Shown here one piece after another: positions 34,410-43,561 of a stretch of DNA of 64,000 bases; the first letter of the stretch is position 1, and every line of letters starts with the position of its first letter. Both the position numbers and the translations under genes were made by a program. Source of the stretch: JBEBVQ01 sp964527735 (GTDB lineage: Bacteria; Bacteroidota; Bacteroidia; Chitinophagales; Chitinophagaceae); contig CAZGPG010000018.1 in assembly GCA_964527735.1 (NCBI GenBank), positions 1 through 64,000 on the forward strand, written 5' to 3'. Below the pieces are notes generated by a model. It did no database searches. It was not told the origin of the DNA and saw only the letters and a program-made list of their open reading frames with translations.

Positions 34410-36608
34410 TTACCGGATTAGTGTGACATCTCCTTTTTTTATTTGTTCTTTCCGGTGTGTACCCCCGGAGAACCGAAGCAGGTACATGTAGGTACCCGTT
34501 GCTGCCGGCATATTATGCTCAAAGCCATCCCATCCCTGGCTGATATCCCGGCTCTGCCATATCCGTGCTCCCCAGCGGTTATATACGGACAACTCAAAAC
34601 TATGTACCGGACATCCGCGTTCCACGACCGGGCGGAACAGGTCATTTTTTCCGTCTCCGTTAGGCGTGAAAGCAGAAGGTATTTCCAGGAAACAGTCACA
34701 CATTTCCGTACGGATCGTAATGGTATCGCTGCCTGTGCAGGGAGGATAGCTGACCGTCACATAGTAACTTCCTGTATCTGCCACCTGTATAGAGGTTTCC
34801 TGACTACCAGTATTCCACATGACCTGAGCGCCTTCCGGCGGGGTTGCATCAAGGATCAGGGCAACAGGCGTCCCCCTGCAAAGGATCTTATCTTCACCCA
34901 GATCCGGTGTGGCAGAGACAAAGCGGATGCTGACCGTGTCTCCGGCAGTACAGCCCTCCTTGTATGCCGTCACATAATAATCCCCTGAAGTAACGGCTGT
35001 AAAATCCCGGTCTCTGCTGCCGTCTTGCCATATATAGGTAGCACCTTCCACGGGTACTTCCAGGCGCACAGGGATCGGATCTCCACAGATAACGGTGTCC
35101 CTGCCCAGGCTGAACCCTACATCAGCTCCGCCGATGAGAAAAGTATCTACCCGGATATGGCAGCCTTCCCGGTATGTAACCCAGTATCTGTCCCGTTCAT
35201 AAACCGTGCGTATTTCCCCGGTTTCCCCGTTATCCCATTCATATCCGGAAAACCCTGGAGAAGCGTATAAGGCCAGGGATTCCAGGTGATCGCACACAAG
35301 CGTATCTGTTACCCGTCTCTGCATCGTATCCGGCGGTAATGGCTTTACGAAGGCGTCCGGAGGACTTGCATGGCGAACATTGGCTATCCAGGGACTGCCG
35401 AACAATAGCTGGACGATACCGGGCGTGTACAGACACGCCGTACCTGCGGCATCAGGAGCCGCAATGCCTGCCATCTGGAACATCAGCGGGCCCATCGTCC
35501 CGGGATACTCCTGCAGGTATATTTTATGATCCGGGGCAAGCCGGAGTTTGGAGATGGTATAGTACGGACCAACTGCCGTTTTGGAACTGATGACAGCGGC
35601 CGGTGTTGCCAGGGATATATCAAACTGGTTAAGTGCTCCATGCTTTATATCGCCTGCATATAATTTGGAATTATCCGGGGAGAAACAAACGCCGTAATAA
35701 CCCCGTTCGTCAGAACTATAGATACTATCGAGCAACAGGGTATTGGAAACGTTGCCGGTTGCCGGGTCAAAATCATATAGCTCCACACGTCCCGAATAAT
35801 AATAGCCGGCCGCCAGCTTACGTCTGTCCGGTGACGCTGCCAGCGCTCCTATTGCCCAGAAAGCATTCCGGTCGGATGTCCCCCGGAATAATTGCCAAGA
35901 AGTGCCCACATGGGAAACTACCGGGGTTGGGCTGATGCCTGATGCGGAAATCTCGTATGCCTTGAATTGCGCAGAATCAAGACTATGCACCAGTAACCAC
36001 ATGTTACAGTTGTTTCCCGGTACGGCTGTCATTTGTTCTGTAAGCCGGGTATCTATCAGGATCCCTTTTTTGTCCTGTATGATATCACCCAGTCCGTTGT
36101 TCAGCTGCATGTCTACTATGCTGTAGTAAAGCCGTCCGCCTCGTAAGCCCCACTCAAAACCGGACAAAGAAAAAATGTAATACTGACCGGGAACGCCGGG
36201 AACGGCTGTGATCAGCGCACCCTGTGTGGTGGTTTCTGTAGGAGGCGGGGGAGACAGCACTGGCGAGGGACTGGTAATACCCGTAAGATTATAACCCGTA
36301 GACATCCTGTTGTGGCTGCGGTTCCAGACGGAGGTTCCGTTTGTATAAAATAGCAGTTGTCCGGAAGTATCACAGACTGAAGCATTTGCTTCTCCGAATC
36401 CCCACACAGCTGTCTGGATAGGTACCGGTGTACCACTGTTGAAATCCAGACCGGAGCAATCTCCATATACCCATATCTTATTTTCATTCAGGTCATATTG
36501 TGCCTGTACCGGAACAGTATATAGCAATAACCATAAAGCCAGGATATGGCCGGGATGTATAGGCGATCTTCCGGCTTCTTTGCCATATAGTTTTATACTG
36601 TTGATCAT
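34410..36608 (-). CDS. Gliding-associated type B T9SS protein with propeller
   Basis: About 732 residues from ATG 36608 (MINSIKLYGKEAG, signal segment ending at PVQAQ); an upstream start at 36659 adds 17 residues. The N-terminal about 400 residues form a beta-propeller of a type common in Chitinophagales (NKIWVYGDCSGLDFNSGTP, LLFYTNGTSVWNR, VCFSPDNSKLYAG, RLAPDHKIYLQEY). Three short modules each with a DTxVCGDP or CRGTP motif and SGDYYVT follow. A type B C-terminal domain ends it (FTPNGDGKNDLFR, VYNRWGARIW, GWDGFEHN, GTYMYLLRF). It is the first gene of the minus-strand run and is divergent from kinase pair 2. Confidence 0.87.
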   Translation of the reverse strand: MINSIKLYGKEAGRSPIHPGHILALWLLLYTVPVQAQYDLNENKIWVYGDCSGLDFNSGTPVPIQTAVWGFGEANASVCDTSGQLLFYTNGTSVWNRSHNRMSTGYNLTGITSPSPVLSPPPPTETTTQGALITAVPGVPGQYYIFSLSGFEWGLRGGRLYYSIVDMQLNNGLGDIIQDKKGILIDTRLTEQMTAVPGNNCNMWLLVHSLDSAQFKAYEISASGISPTPVVSHVGTSWQLFRGTSDRNAFWAIGALAASPDRRKLAAGYYYSGRVELYDFDPATGNVSNTLLLDSIYSSDERGYYGVCFSPDNSKLYAGDIKHGALNQFDISLATPAAVISSKTAVGPYYTISKLRLAPDHKIYLQEYPGTMGPLMFQMAGIAAPDAAGTACLYTPGIVQLLFGSPWIANVRHASPPDAFVKPLPPDTMQRRVTDTLVCDHLESLALYASPGFSGYEWDNGETGEIRTVYERDRYWVTYREGCHIRVDTFLIGGADVGFSLGRDTVICGDPIPVRLEVPVEGATYIWQDGSRDRDFTAVTSGDYYVTAYKEGCTAGDTVSIRFVSATPDLGEDKILCRGTPVALILDATPPEGAQVMWNTGSQETSIQVADTGSYYVTVSYPPCTGSDTITIRTEMCDCFLEIPSAFTPNGDGKNDLFRPVVERGCPVHSFELSVYNRWGARIWQSRDISQGWDGFEHNMPAATGTYMYLLRFSGGTHRKEQIKKGDVTLIR

Positions 36609-36706
36609 GCAATGTTTTTGAATATATATTTCCTTTCCCCGACAAATAAAACCAGTCATTCAAAAGTATCAACCTATTTCAGCCGGGACAACCGGTAAAT
36701 TCCGGA

Positions 36707-36738
36707 TTTGTGAAAATGGGTGGAAACCCTTAAATTCG
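36707..36738 (+). promoter_or_regulatory. Candidate promoter of kinase/regulator pair 2
   Basis: TTTG (36707-36710), a 20-bp spacer and TAAATTCG (36731-36738) match the Bacteroidota consensus TTTG and TAnnTTTG with one mismatch. The predicted transcript start near 36745 is 70 bp before the kinase ATG. Confidence 0.5.
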
Positions 36739-36814
36739 GTCAGTAGATTCCCGGATATTATCATTATTGTGTACAGACCCGATTATTTTTACTTTCCTGC
36801 TACAAGGATTGTTT

Positions 36815-38878
36815 ATGTTATGGACAGGTTTACCGATACGAAGGATAAAAAATGCGATAGCATGCTCCGGGTTGTTATTGATACACTTTCATGTGTTTGC
36901 CCAGCAGACAGAATCCCGTCCAATAATATCGGATGATTTTCGTGCTCCCGGACAAAATACAGATGACCGGTATTTTCTGCTTTCCCGGGATACATCCCGT
37001 GTTCATCGTCTTGCGGACCAGGCGGAGAAAATGCGGATGCAGAATACAGATAGTGCAATACTCATATTCCAGGAGATATTGCGGCAAAGTTTTTTGACAG
37101 GATATTATGATGGCATGGCTATCGGATTGATGGGAATAGGAATTTGCCATACCGATCAGGGGTATTATGACCGTGCTATTCATTTTATCTCCCGGTCATG
37201 GTCCTATTGTGTAAACGCCAGGTTTTTCAGGGACGAACTTATCAGTTTGTATTATAACAACATGGCGGTCCCTTATTCACATCAGGGAAAGTATGAGCAG
37301 GCTATGTCTTACTATTACAAAGCATTGCATGCGTTAAAAGATCAGCATGGGGATACCTCCAGAAAACTTGCGTTGCTGCTCAATAATATCGGCGCTACCT
37401 GGCTGGCCAGCAAGCAATACGATAAAGCGCTGGAGCATCTGGAAGAAGGAACAGAAGCGGCATTACGAACAAATCGTGAAGATCTTTTGTCGTCTATATA
37501 CCTCAATATAGCAGCGTGCTATGGTGAGACGGATGACTGGGCTAAATTTGACCATTACATCCGTAAGGCGCTTATGTGGAGCCTGAAGACCGGCAATGCG
37601 GAAATGCAGAAACGTATACTGACGAATGCCGGTACCAGCCTTTCAGACCGCGGAATGCCCGAAAAAGCTATCGTGTATCTGGAACAAGCGCGTAGCTATG
37701 GATTGCAGGATCCTTATTATGCGCAATTAGTGCCTTATAAGAATATCGGCATCGCTTTTTACCGTATGCAAAAATACCCGGAAGCTGAACGATATCTGTT
37801 ACAGGCCCTTGAGCTTGCATTGCAGCTTGGTATAAGCGACAATTTGCTGGGTGATATTTATACAGGGCTGACGGATGTGTATACGGCACAGGCACGTCAC
37901 GATAAAGCCCTGGATTACCAGAAAGCCTATTCACAGCTCAGGGACAGTGTTTACAGAACAGAGCGGCAGGCTATGGTAAATCAGCTTGAGGCCCGCTACC
38001 GGACTGCACAAAAAGATAAAACGATCGCCCGGAACAATCTGCTGATATCCAGGCAGAACGCAGCAATAAAAACAGGAAGAATATGGATGGGGAGTATTGT
38101 CTGTGGGGTATTGCTGGCATCCTGTTTCCTGTTCGTGCTGTACAGGAACAGGCAGCGGCTTCAGGTAGAAAAGATCCGCAACCTGCAACAGGAGCAGGAA
38201 CTGGCAGAACTGAAAGCCCAGATCAAAGGTGAAGAGAAAGAGCGGGTCCGGCTGGCAAGAGACTTGCATGACGGAATGGTAGGTCAGTTAGCCGCAATTA
38301 AAATGAACTTCGGCATGATGGCGGAAATCCTGCCCGGGTTGGGAGCACGCCCTGAGTTCCGGAAAGTGTTGCAGCAATTGGATGATGCTGCAAAAGAATT
38401 GCGAAAAACTTCACACAACCTGATGCCGGATATTATCCTCCAGGAAGGATTGCTGGAAGCGGTGCGTAGTTTCTGTGTAAAAACGGCTAGTACTTCCGGT
38501 TTGCAGATTTCAATTCACCTGTCTGGTAGCCTGCCTGAGCTGATTGTTGATTTTGAACTTGCCGTTTACCGCATCATACAGGAGTTAGTACAAAATATGC
38601 TCAAACATGCCGGTGCTACGCAGGCGCTTGTACAAATCAATTGCCACGATCCTGTTTTTATAGTAACGGTGGAAGACAACGGACATGGGTTCAGCCCCGA
38701 AAAATTTGAACATGGATCCGGTATGGGCTTAAAAAATATCAGGGCAAGGGTAAAGACATTTGACGGGGCCGTGTATATGAATCCCGTTTCCGAAACAGGT
38801 ACCAGTATTTCTATTGAATTTGATATTACTCATTTGAAAAAGACCATTCCCTATGTCGGTAAAAGTAGTGATTACTGA
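36815..38878 (+). CDS. TPR sensor histidine kinase (pair 2)
   Basis: 687 residues from ATG 36815, chosen because AAGGA lies 6 bp upstream; a TTG at 36767 would add 16 residues. A signal segment (ACSGLLLIHFHVFAQ) leads into TPR-like repeats (about 50-380), then a coiled coil, a membrane segment (GSIVCGVLLASCFLFVLY, about 425-443) and a second coiled coil. HisKA_3 holds RLARDLHDGMVGQ with H485 and RKTSHNLMPD. The HATPase domain has IQELVQNMLKHA, DNGHGF and GMGLKNI. The reading frame overlaps the regulator gene by 26 bp. It converges on the LytS-type system, making two complete two-component systems in 6.6 kb. Confidence 0.92.
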   Translation: MLWTGLPIRRIKNAIACSGLLLIHFHVFAQQTESRPIISDDFRAPGQNTDDRYFLLSRDTSRVHRLADQAEKMRMQNTDSAILIFQEILRQSFLTGYYDGMAIGLMGIGICHTDQGYYDRAIHFISRSWSYCVNARFFRDELISLYYNNMAVPYSHQGKYEQAMSYYYKALHALKDQHGDTSRKLALLLNNIGATWLASKQYDKALEHLEEGTEAALRTNREDLLSSIYLNIAACYGETDDWAKFDHYIRKALMWSLKTGNAEMQKRILTNAGTSLSDRGMPEKAIVYLEQARSYGLQDPYYAQLVPYKNIGIAFYRMQKYPEAERYLLQALELALQLGISDNLLGDIYTGLTDVYTAQARHDKALDYQKAYSQLRDSVYRTERQAMVNQLEARYRTAQKDKTIARNNLLISRQNAAIKTGRIWMGSIVCGVLLASCFLFVLYRNRQRLQVEKIRNLQQEQELAELKAQIKGEEKERVRLARDLHDGMVGQLAAIKMNFGMMAEILPGLGARPEFRKVLQQLDDAAKELRKTSHNLMPDIILQEGLLEAVRSFCVKTASTSGLQISIHLSGSLPELIVDFELAVYRIIQELVQNMLKHAGATQALVQINCHDPVFIVTVEDNGHGFSPEKFEHGSGMGLKNIRARVKTFDGAVYMNPVSETGTSISIEFDITHLKKTIPYVGKSSDY

Positions 38879-39491
38879 TGACCATAAGCTTGTAGCAGAA
38901 GGTCTTAAGAATATTCTGACGCTGGATAAGAATTTCAGCGTTATAGCTGTGTATGCGTCGGGAAACGATCTGCTCAGTGGTCTTGCAAAAGCGCAGCCGG
39001 ACGTGCTGTTGCTGGATCTTCAGCTCCCTGATTATACGGGCAATGAGCTGGTCCGTATTATTACCCGGCAGTATCCGGCGGTACGTATCCTGATCCTCAC
39101 GAGTATGGAAGCCTTGTTTCATGTCAAGGACGTCATGCAGCACGGCGCTTCCGGGTATCTGACAAAAGATGCTGAACCTGCCGTTTTATTACGTGCCATA
39201 GAACAGGTATATGCCGGGGAAACCTTTCTGGAGGGTGAGCTAAAGGAAGCGCTGTTCAATAATATGCTCAAAACAAACCGGCAGATCGTTAAAATGCCGC
39301 CGCTTACCCAACGGGAAAAAGAAGTATTGGAATTGCTGGTAGCTGAATATACCAGCCAGGAAATCGCAGATAAATTATTTCTCAGTCCCAGAACCGTGGA
39401 AAGTCATCGTTTAAGCCTGTTTCAGAAACTGGATGTCAAAAACAGTGTCGGGCTGGTTAAAAAGGCCCTGCAACTCGGCTTGGTGGAGTAA
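38853..39491 (+). CDS. NarL/FixJ-family response regulator (pair 2)
   Basis: 212 residues. Receiver with D9/D10, phosphoacceptor D55 (VLLLDLQLPD), Thr in ILILTS and Lys in YLTKD. The LuxR helix-turn-helix has LTQREKEVLELLVAEYTSQEIADKLFLS and TVESHRLSLFQKL. The start lies 26 bp inside the kinase gene, so expression is coupled to it. It is a transcription regulator. Flanking T9SS genes are possible targets, without direct evidence. Confidence 0.93.
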   Translation: MSVKVVITDDHKLVAEGLKNILTLDKNFSVIAVYASGNDLLSGLAKAQPDVLLLDLQLPDYTGNELVRIITRQYPAVRILILTSMEALFHVKDVMQHGASGYLTKDAEPAVLLRAIEQVYAGETFLEGELKEALFNNMLKTNRQIVKMPPLTQREKEVLELLVAEYTSQEIADKLFLSPRTVESHRLSLFQKLDVKNSVGLVKKALQLGLVE

Positions 39492-39512
39492 TGCCGGGGA
39501 ATGGGAGCAATT

Positions 39513-39545
39513 AAGCGAAAGCATAGTTACAAAAAAAATCGGTTA
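39513..39545 (+). repeat. 33-bp exact dispersed repeat, copy 2
   Basis: Identical over 33 bp to 30049-30081. This copy lies between two convergent genes, so a promoter role shared with copy 1 is unlikely. Confidence 0.9.
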
Positions 39546-39576
39546 TACCGGTCAGATGCCGGAAGTTGAGGTGTTA

Positions 39577-42552
39577 TTACCATCCCGCTTCTTCCAGCAG
39601 GGAAAAAGTCTGCTCATCGGGTGTCACGGGCAGGATGATCTCCACCAGTGTACCTGTAGTCATACCCTGCTCGTCTGCCGTTTCCTTTACGGATACAGTA
39701 TAGTACTGACCCAGCAGGTTTCTGAGCAGATCCAGCCTTTCTCTGGTAAGGCTCATGCCAAGCGACCGGCGGGCTGCTGAGGTACTGTCGGAAATGATGT
39801 CGTCCAGCTCATTATCTGAAATGATCTCGATATCATCCAGCCTGCTGCTTTTATTACCATGGAGACCGATGCCATTGTCCTGGATGATGATTTTGATTTC
39901 TGTTTCCGTGTTTTTCAGGAAGAATACCGAAAGGTCTCCCGGACAGTTTTTGGGCATAATGCCATGCCAGATCGCATTTTCGATATATGGCTGCAGGATC
40001 ATATTTGGAATACGGATACCACGCAGATTCAGTTCCGGGTCTGTCACGATCTGGTACCGCAGGTACTCGCCGCAGCGCAGCTTTTCCAGCGACAGGTAGA
40101 GTTGTATACGGGATATTTCCTTGTCCAGCCCGATAAACGCTTCCTGGGCATTCTCCATCGTGGCGCGGATCAGACAGGCAAAATCGGCCAGATACTGGTT
40201 GGCCAGATCATTGTCATGTTTATTCAGGTAGTGCTGGATGGAGTTCATGCAGTTAAAGATAAAATGGGGGTTGATCAGTGCGCTCAGGGCCTGCTGTTTC
40301 AGATAAGTGATCTTATTGTAGGTCACCAGCTGCTGTCTTTTTTTTGCCGCATAGCGCATGACCTGCCGGCGGCTGATCAGGAAAAGGCCAATGGCTGCAC
40401 AGGAGATAAACCACCAGGTTTTCCAGAAAGGCGTGGCCACATATATGGATAATGCCACATCAGGGCTCCATGACCCCTTGTTTTGCCGTGCGCTCAGCAG
40501 CAGTTGATAGCTTCCCGAAGGCAGTGCATTGAGTTCGATCGCGTTGTTTTTTGTGATATGCCATTTGTCATTCAATCCTTCCAGCTTATACCGGTATTCA
40601 ACCATATCGGCGTGACGATAGCTGATGCCGATAAACTCAACCGACAGCTTGTTATCGTTATATGGAAGGCGCAGCGCTGTCGGCATATGCAGTTGCTGTT
40701 TGTCCGTGCTGGCCGACATAATATAAAGCGGTAATGGTATGTCGTCCACATAAGGCAGCTTTGTCTGTATGAGGGACATGCCGTTCTCCGTGCCGACAAA
40801 CAAGATACTGTCATGGCAAAAAAGGGACAGTACTTCGTTGGAATAAACGTCAACACGGTATTCCCGTATCTCGCGTGTGCCGGGTTGCAGATAGCAGAGG
40901 CCGTTGACCGTTCCGATCCAGAGCGTATGGTTCCGGTCTTCGGCAATGGTATTGCATTTGTTTCCCGGCAGGCCATTTTTGGTAGTGAAGATCGTCTTCT
41001 GTCCCCGGTACAGGCAGCCCAGCCCGCCTTCGGTTGCTGCCCAGAGTCGTCCATAGCTGTCTTCGTAGAGTTGGAGAATATGGTTAAGGGCAGGGTCCCT
41101 GCCGATCAGCTGGTGCCGGTAAACGCCGCCGCTATAGCTGATCAGTCCCGAATCCGTCCCGAACCATATTGTACCGTCCCGGGCTTCAATAATAGTATTG
41201 TACCGCCTGTTATAAAGCAGCGGCGAACTGGTGTCCGGTACGAACGTATCGCCTTTCAGCCGGTACAGATGGCTGTAAGACCCCAGCCAGGTACTGTTCC
41301 TGCTGTCTTTCAGAAAAGACAGTGTACCTGTGTTATGAAGAATCCGCTCCCGGTAAGGATGCTGCATACTTCTGGCAATAAGTGTCGTCGGCGTCCCGAC
41401 ATAAATATTACTGTCGATCACCCGGATGAAGTAAATGAACTGATCTGCCGCCAGCTGCCTGAAGGATAAAGGGAACAGCTGCCCGTTCTGCCATTTGCTC
41501 ACCATGCCGATGGAACCGATCAGCAGCTCACTGTCGCTGCAGTTGGTAATAGACTTGCAGTAAACATTGATCTTATTCTTTTCAACGGGATAATTGATCA
41601 CATCAAGGGAATTGATGCGATGTACCCCTTCGCCATGTGTCGCCACCCAGATGTTGCCTTCCGAATCCTCGAACAGATCGTTGATAAGGATACGCGGCAC
41701 CCGGAGCTGTTCATTGAGGTTGACCAGCCTGTTGTTTTTGATAAACAGTATGCCTTCTCCCAGCGTTGCAACCCATACGATGTTGTTCCGGTCAACCAGC
41801 AGATTGCTTGTTCTGTAACTGCCGGCCAGAGGATAGATTTGCTTTACCGTGTCTCCCCGTACTTCTGCTACCCTGTCTTCCATCCCTATCCAGTAATTAC
41901 CCGAATAATCCTTTTTCAGGTCAACGACTTCTTCCCGTATGATCCCGTCGAGGAATGGCACCACCCGATCCTGGTCATCGACCCGGTAAATACCGTTTGT
42001 GGTAGCGAAAAACAGCTCTCCGCCCGTGATGACCGGCTTATGGAAACCAACGGGTTTGCCGTCAGGTGAACGCAGGTTTTCCAGCACAGTCTGTCCGTCC
42101 CTGATCCGGTATAGCTGCTTTGTCTTGTCGATGCCGATTGCCCAGATATTGTTCTTGTAGGGGAATGTGTATAAAATTTTCCGGGGCAATTTCCCTTTGC
42201 CCGCCGGCCAGGCGCAGACTGATGTATCGGTGATGATATTGATGCCGCCGCCATAGGTGCTCACGTATTTAATGCCTTTTTCATCTTCCGAAACCGACAT
42301 GATGCAGTTGTCCGAGAGTCCGTCCCTTGAGTAATAGTTGCGGAACGACTTCCCGTCAAAGCATCCCAGGCCGTAGTTGGTACTGAACCAGAGAAAGCCT
42401 CTTTTATCCTGGAATATCCGGAATACATTTGAGTTGGGTAACCCGTCGTGGATCGTGTATTTTCTGAAATGATATTCCTGTGCTCTCAGCCCGGGTATGA
42501 AAAGCGCAGACAGCCATAGCAGCAGCATGAGTCTTCCTGGCAAAATGATCAT
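39577..42552 (-). CDS. LytS-type histidine kinase with regulator propeller
   Basis: 991 residues. A signal peptide (LLWLSALFIPGLRAQ) precedes two-component regulator propeller repeats (about 28-620: FRKYTIHDGLPNSNVF, GFLWFSTNYGLGCFDG, GNIWVATHGEG, GTIWFGTDSGLISY). A Y_Y_Y domain (about 625-705) and one membrane segment (about 705-722) follow. The intracellular His_kinase domain has INPHFIFNCMNSIQHYL with H763, and an ATPase part with PYIENAIWHG and DNGIGL. Between DNGIGL and RRSLGMSLTRERL there is an acidic stretch (RLDDIEIISDNELDDIISD) longer than the usual lid. It is a membrane sensor, with the propeller in the periplasm. The regulator gene lies upstream and overlaps by 4 bp. Confidence 0.92.
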   Translation of the reverse strand: MIILPGRLMLLLWLSALFIPGLRAQEYHFRKYTIHDGLPNSNVFRIFQDKRGFLWFSTNYGLGCFDGKSFRNYYSRDGLSDNCIMSVSEDEKGIKYVSTYGGGINIITDTSVCAWPAGKGKLPRKILYTFPYKNNIWAIGIDKTKQLYRIRDGQTVLENLRSPDGKPVGFHKPVITGGELFFATTNGIYRVDDQDRVVPFLDGIIREEVVDLKKDYSGNYWIGMEDRVAEVRGDTVKQIYPLAGSYRTSNLLVDRNNIVWVATLGEGILFIKNNRLVNLNEQLRVPRILINDLFEDSEGNIWVATHGEGVHRINSLDVINYPVEKNKINVYCKSITNCSDSELLIGSIGMVSKWQNGQLFPLSFRQLAADQFIYFIRVIDSNIYVGTPTTLIARSMQHPYRERILHNTGTLSFLKDSRNSTWLGSYSHLYRLKGDTFVPDTSSPLLYNRRYNTIIEARDGTIWFGTDSGLISYSGGVYRHQLIGRDPALNHILQLYEDSYGRLWAATEGGLGCLYRGQKTIFTTKNGLPGNKCNTIAEDRNHTLWIGTVNGLCYLQPGTREIREYRVDVYSNEVLSLFCHDSILFVGTENGMSLIQTKLPYVDDIPLPLYIMSASTDKQQLHMPTALRLPYNDNKLSVEFIGISYRHADMVEYRYKLEGLNDKWHITKNNAIELNALPSGSYQLLLSARQNKGSWSPDVALSIYVATPFWKTWWFISCAAIGLFLISRRQVMRYAAKKRQQLVTYNKITYLKQQALSALINPHFIFNCMNSIQHYLNKHDNDLANQYLADFACLIRATMENAQEAFIGLDKEISRIQLYLSLEKLRCGEYLRYQIVTDPELNLRGIRIPNMILQPYIENAIWHGIMPKNCPGDLSVFFLKNTETEIKIIIQDNGIGLHGNKSSRLDDIEIISDNELDDIISDSTSAARRSLGMSLTRERLDLLRNLLGQYYTVSVKETADEQGMTTGTLVEIILPVTPDEQTFSLLEEAGW

Positions 42553-43313
42553 ATTTTAAACTCGCCCGACATACTCGAGATAAGATGCAGGAATTGGCTG
42601 AGCCGGTACCGTGAGATGCACAGCTTTTCCCCGTTATCCATCAGCGCCATGCCACCGTCCCGGGAAATGTATTGCCGGAAATGGTGCATATTGATGATAT
42701 GGGATTTGTGTATCCTGAAAAACCAGCGTGAATCCAGCTTTTCCTCGTACCGGTTGATCGGTTTGGATGTGGTTATCTTCTCGTTGTTAGTCAGCAGCAG
42801 TGCGGTATAGGTATTGTCTGCTTTCAGGTAAATGATATCCTTCAGCGTGACGAACCGCATACCCTGATGATCGTTGATCACCATCTTATTGTTGAGGTAG
42901 CTGTCATTTGTAACTACTTCCCGGATGGATTGCTCTCTGCAGCTGATGGCCTGCTTTCTTTTTGCCGCTACCTTCTTCAGCGTCTCGCAGAATTCTGTTT
43001 TCCGGATGGGCTTCAGTATATAATCGGCGGCGCCGGCTTTGATGGCTTTAATTGCATATTCGCTGTAGGCGGTGATAAATATCAGCTCAAAACTCTTCCT
43101 GGATAATGAATCCAGCAGTCCGAACCCGTCGGTGCCCGACATGCGTATGTCCAGGAAGAGCATATCTATTTCCCGTTCTTCCAGTATCGGTCTCGCAGTT
43201 TTCGCATTATTAGCTTCATAGATGGTAAAACCAGGTTCAAATTCCTGGATCAGGTCACTGATGTAATTCCTGCTCAATCGCTCGTCATCTACAATAAGGA
43301 CAGATAAGTTCAT
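42549..43313 (-). CDS. LytTR-family response regulator
   Basis: 254 residues from ATG 43313 (MNLSVLIVDDE), chosen because AGGA lies 3 bp upstream; ATG 43328 adds 5 residues. The receiver domain has the acidic DDE, a phosphoacceptor Asp in MLFLDIRMSG (D55 from this start), Thr in FITAYS and Lys in YILKPI. The LytTR DNA-binding domain (about 150-250) has DIIYLKADNTYTALLLTNNEKITTSKPI (shown in parts), FFRIHKSHIINM and LCISRYRLSQF. The gene precedes its cognate kinase and overlaps it by 4 bp. It is divergent from the SprB-repeat surface gene. The shared 250-bp region holds a perfect ACCGTT palindrome, a plausible binding site. Confidence 0.92.
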   Translation of the reverse strand: MNLSVLIVDDERLSRNYISDLIQEFEPGFTIYEANNAKTARPILEEREIDMLFLDIRMSGTDGFGLLDSLSRKSFELIFITAYSEYAIKAIKAGAADYILKPIRKTEFCETLKKVAAKRKQAISCREQSIREVVTNDSYLNNKMVINDHQGMRFVTLKDIIYLKADNTYTALLLTNNEKITTSKPINRYEEKLDSRWFFRIHKSHIINMHHFRQYISRDGGMALMDNGEKLCISRYRLSQFLHLISSMSGEFKI

Positions 43314-43381
43314 GATTCCTGTCATCAAACGTTATCTAAAGGTAAGCTGTTGTATTGTAGTTTACTATTCCATTCTCATGA

Positions 43382-43395
43382 AACGGTATACCGTT
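43382..43395. promoter_or_regulatory. ACCGTT palindrome, possible LytTR operator
   Basis: AACGGTATACCGTT is a perfect 14-bp palindrome. Another ACCGTT stands at 43455-43460. LytTR proteins such as AlgR recognise ACCGTT-like half sites, usually as direct repeats, so the inverted arrangement is unusual. It lies between the LytTR gene and a divergent surface protein gene. The operator role is inference. Confidence 0.4.
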
Positions 43396-43561
43396 ATCAA
43401 AATTTTTCCTGCGATCGTATGCCGGTCCTTTTCTCCATTCTCAAAAAATGAGCTACCGTTGGCAAATGAGGGAAATATCTCTGTGGGTAAATTTTCAAAT
43501 TTGATCTGTGGGAAATGTCTGATTTAACATTCCTTGTACAAACCCTTTAACAGATCAGTAT

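Noticed and set aside
40813..41469. 218-residue plus-strand open frame opposite the LytS-type kinase
   Set aside because: Antisense shadow of the propeller region; no signal peptide, domain or start signal.
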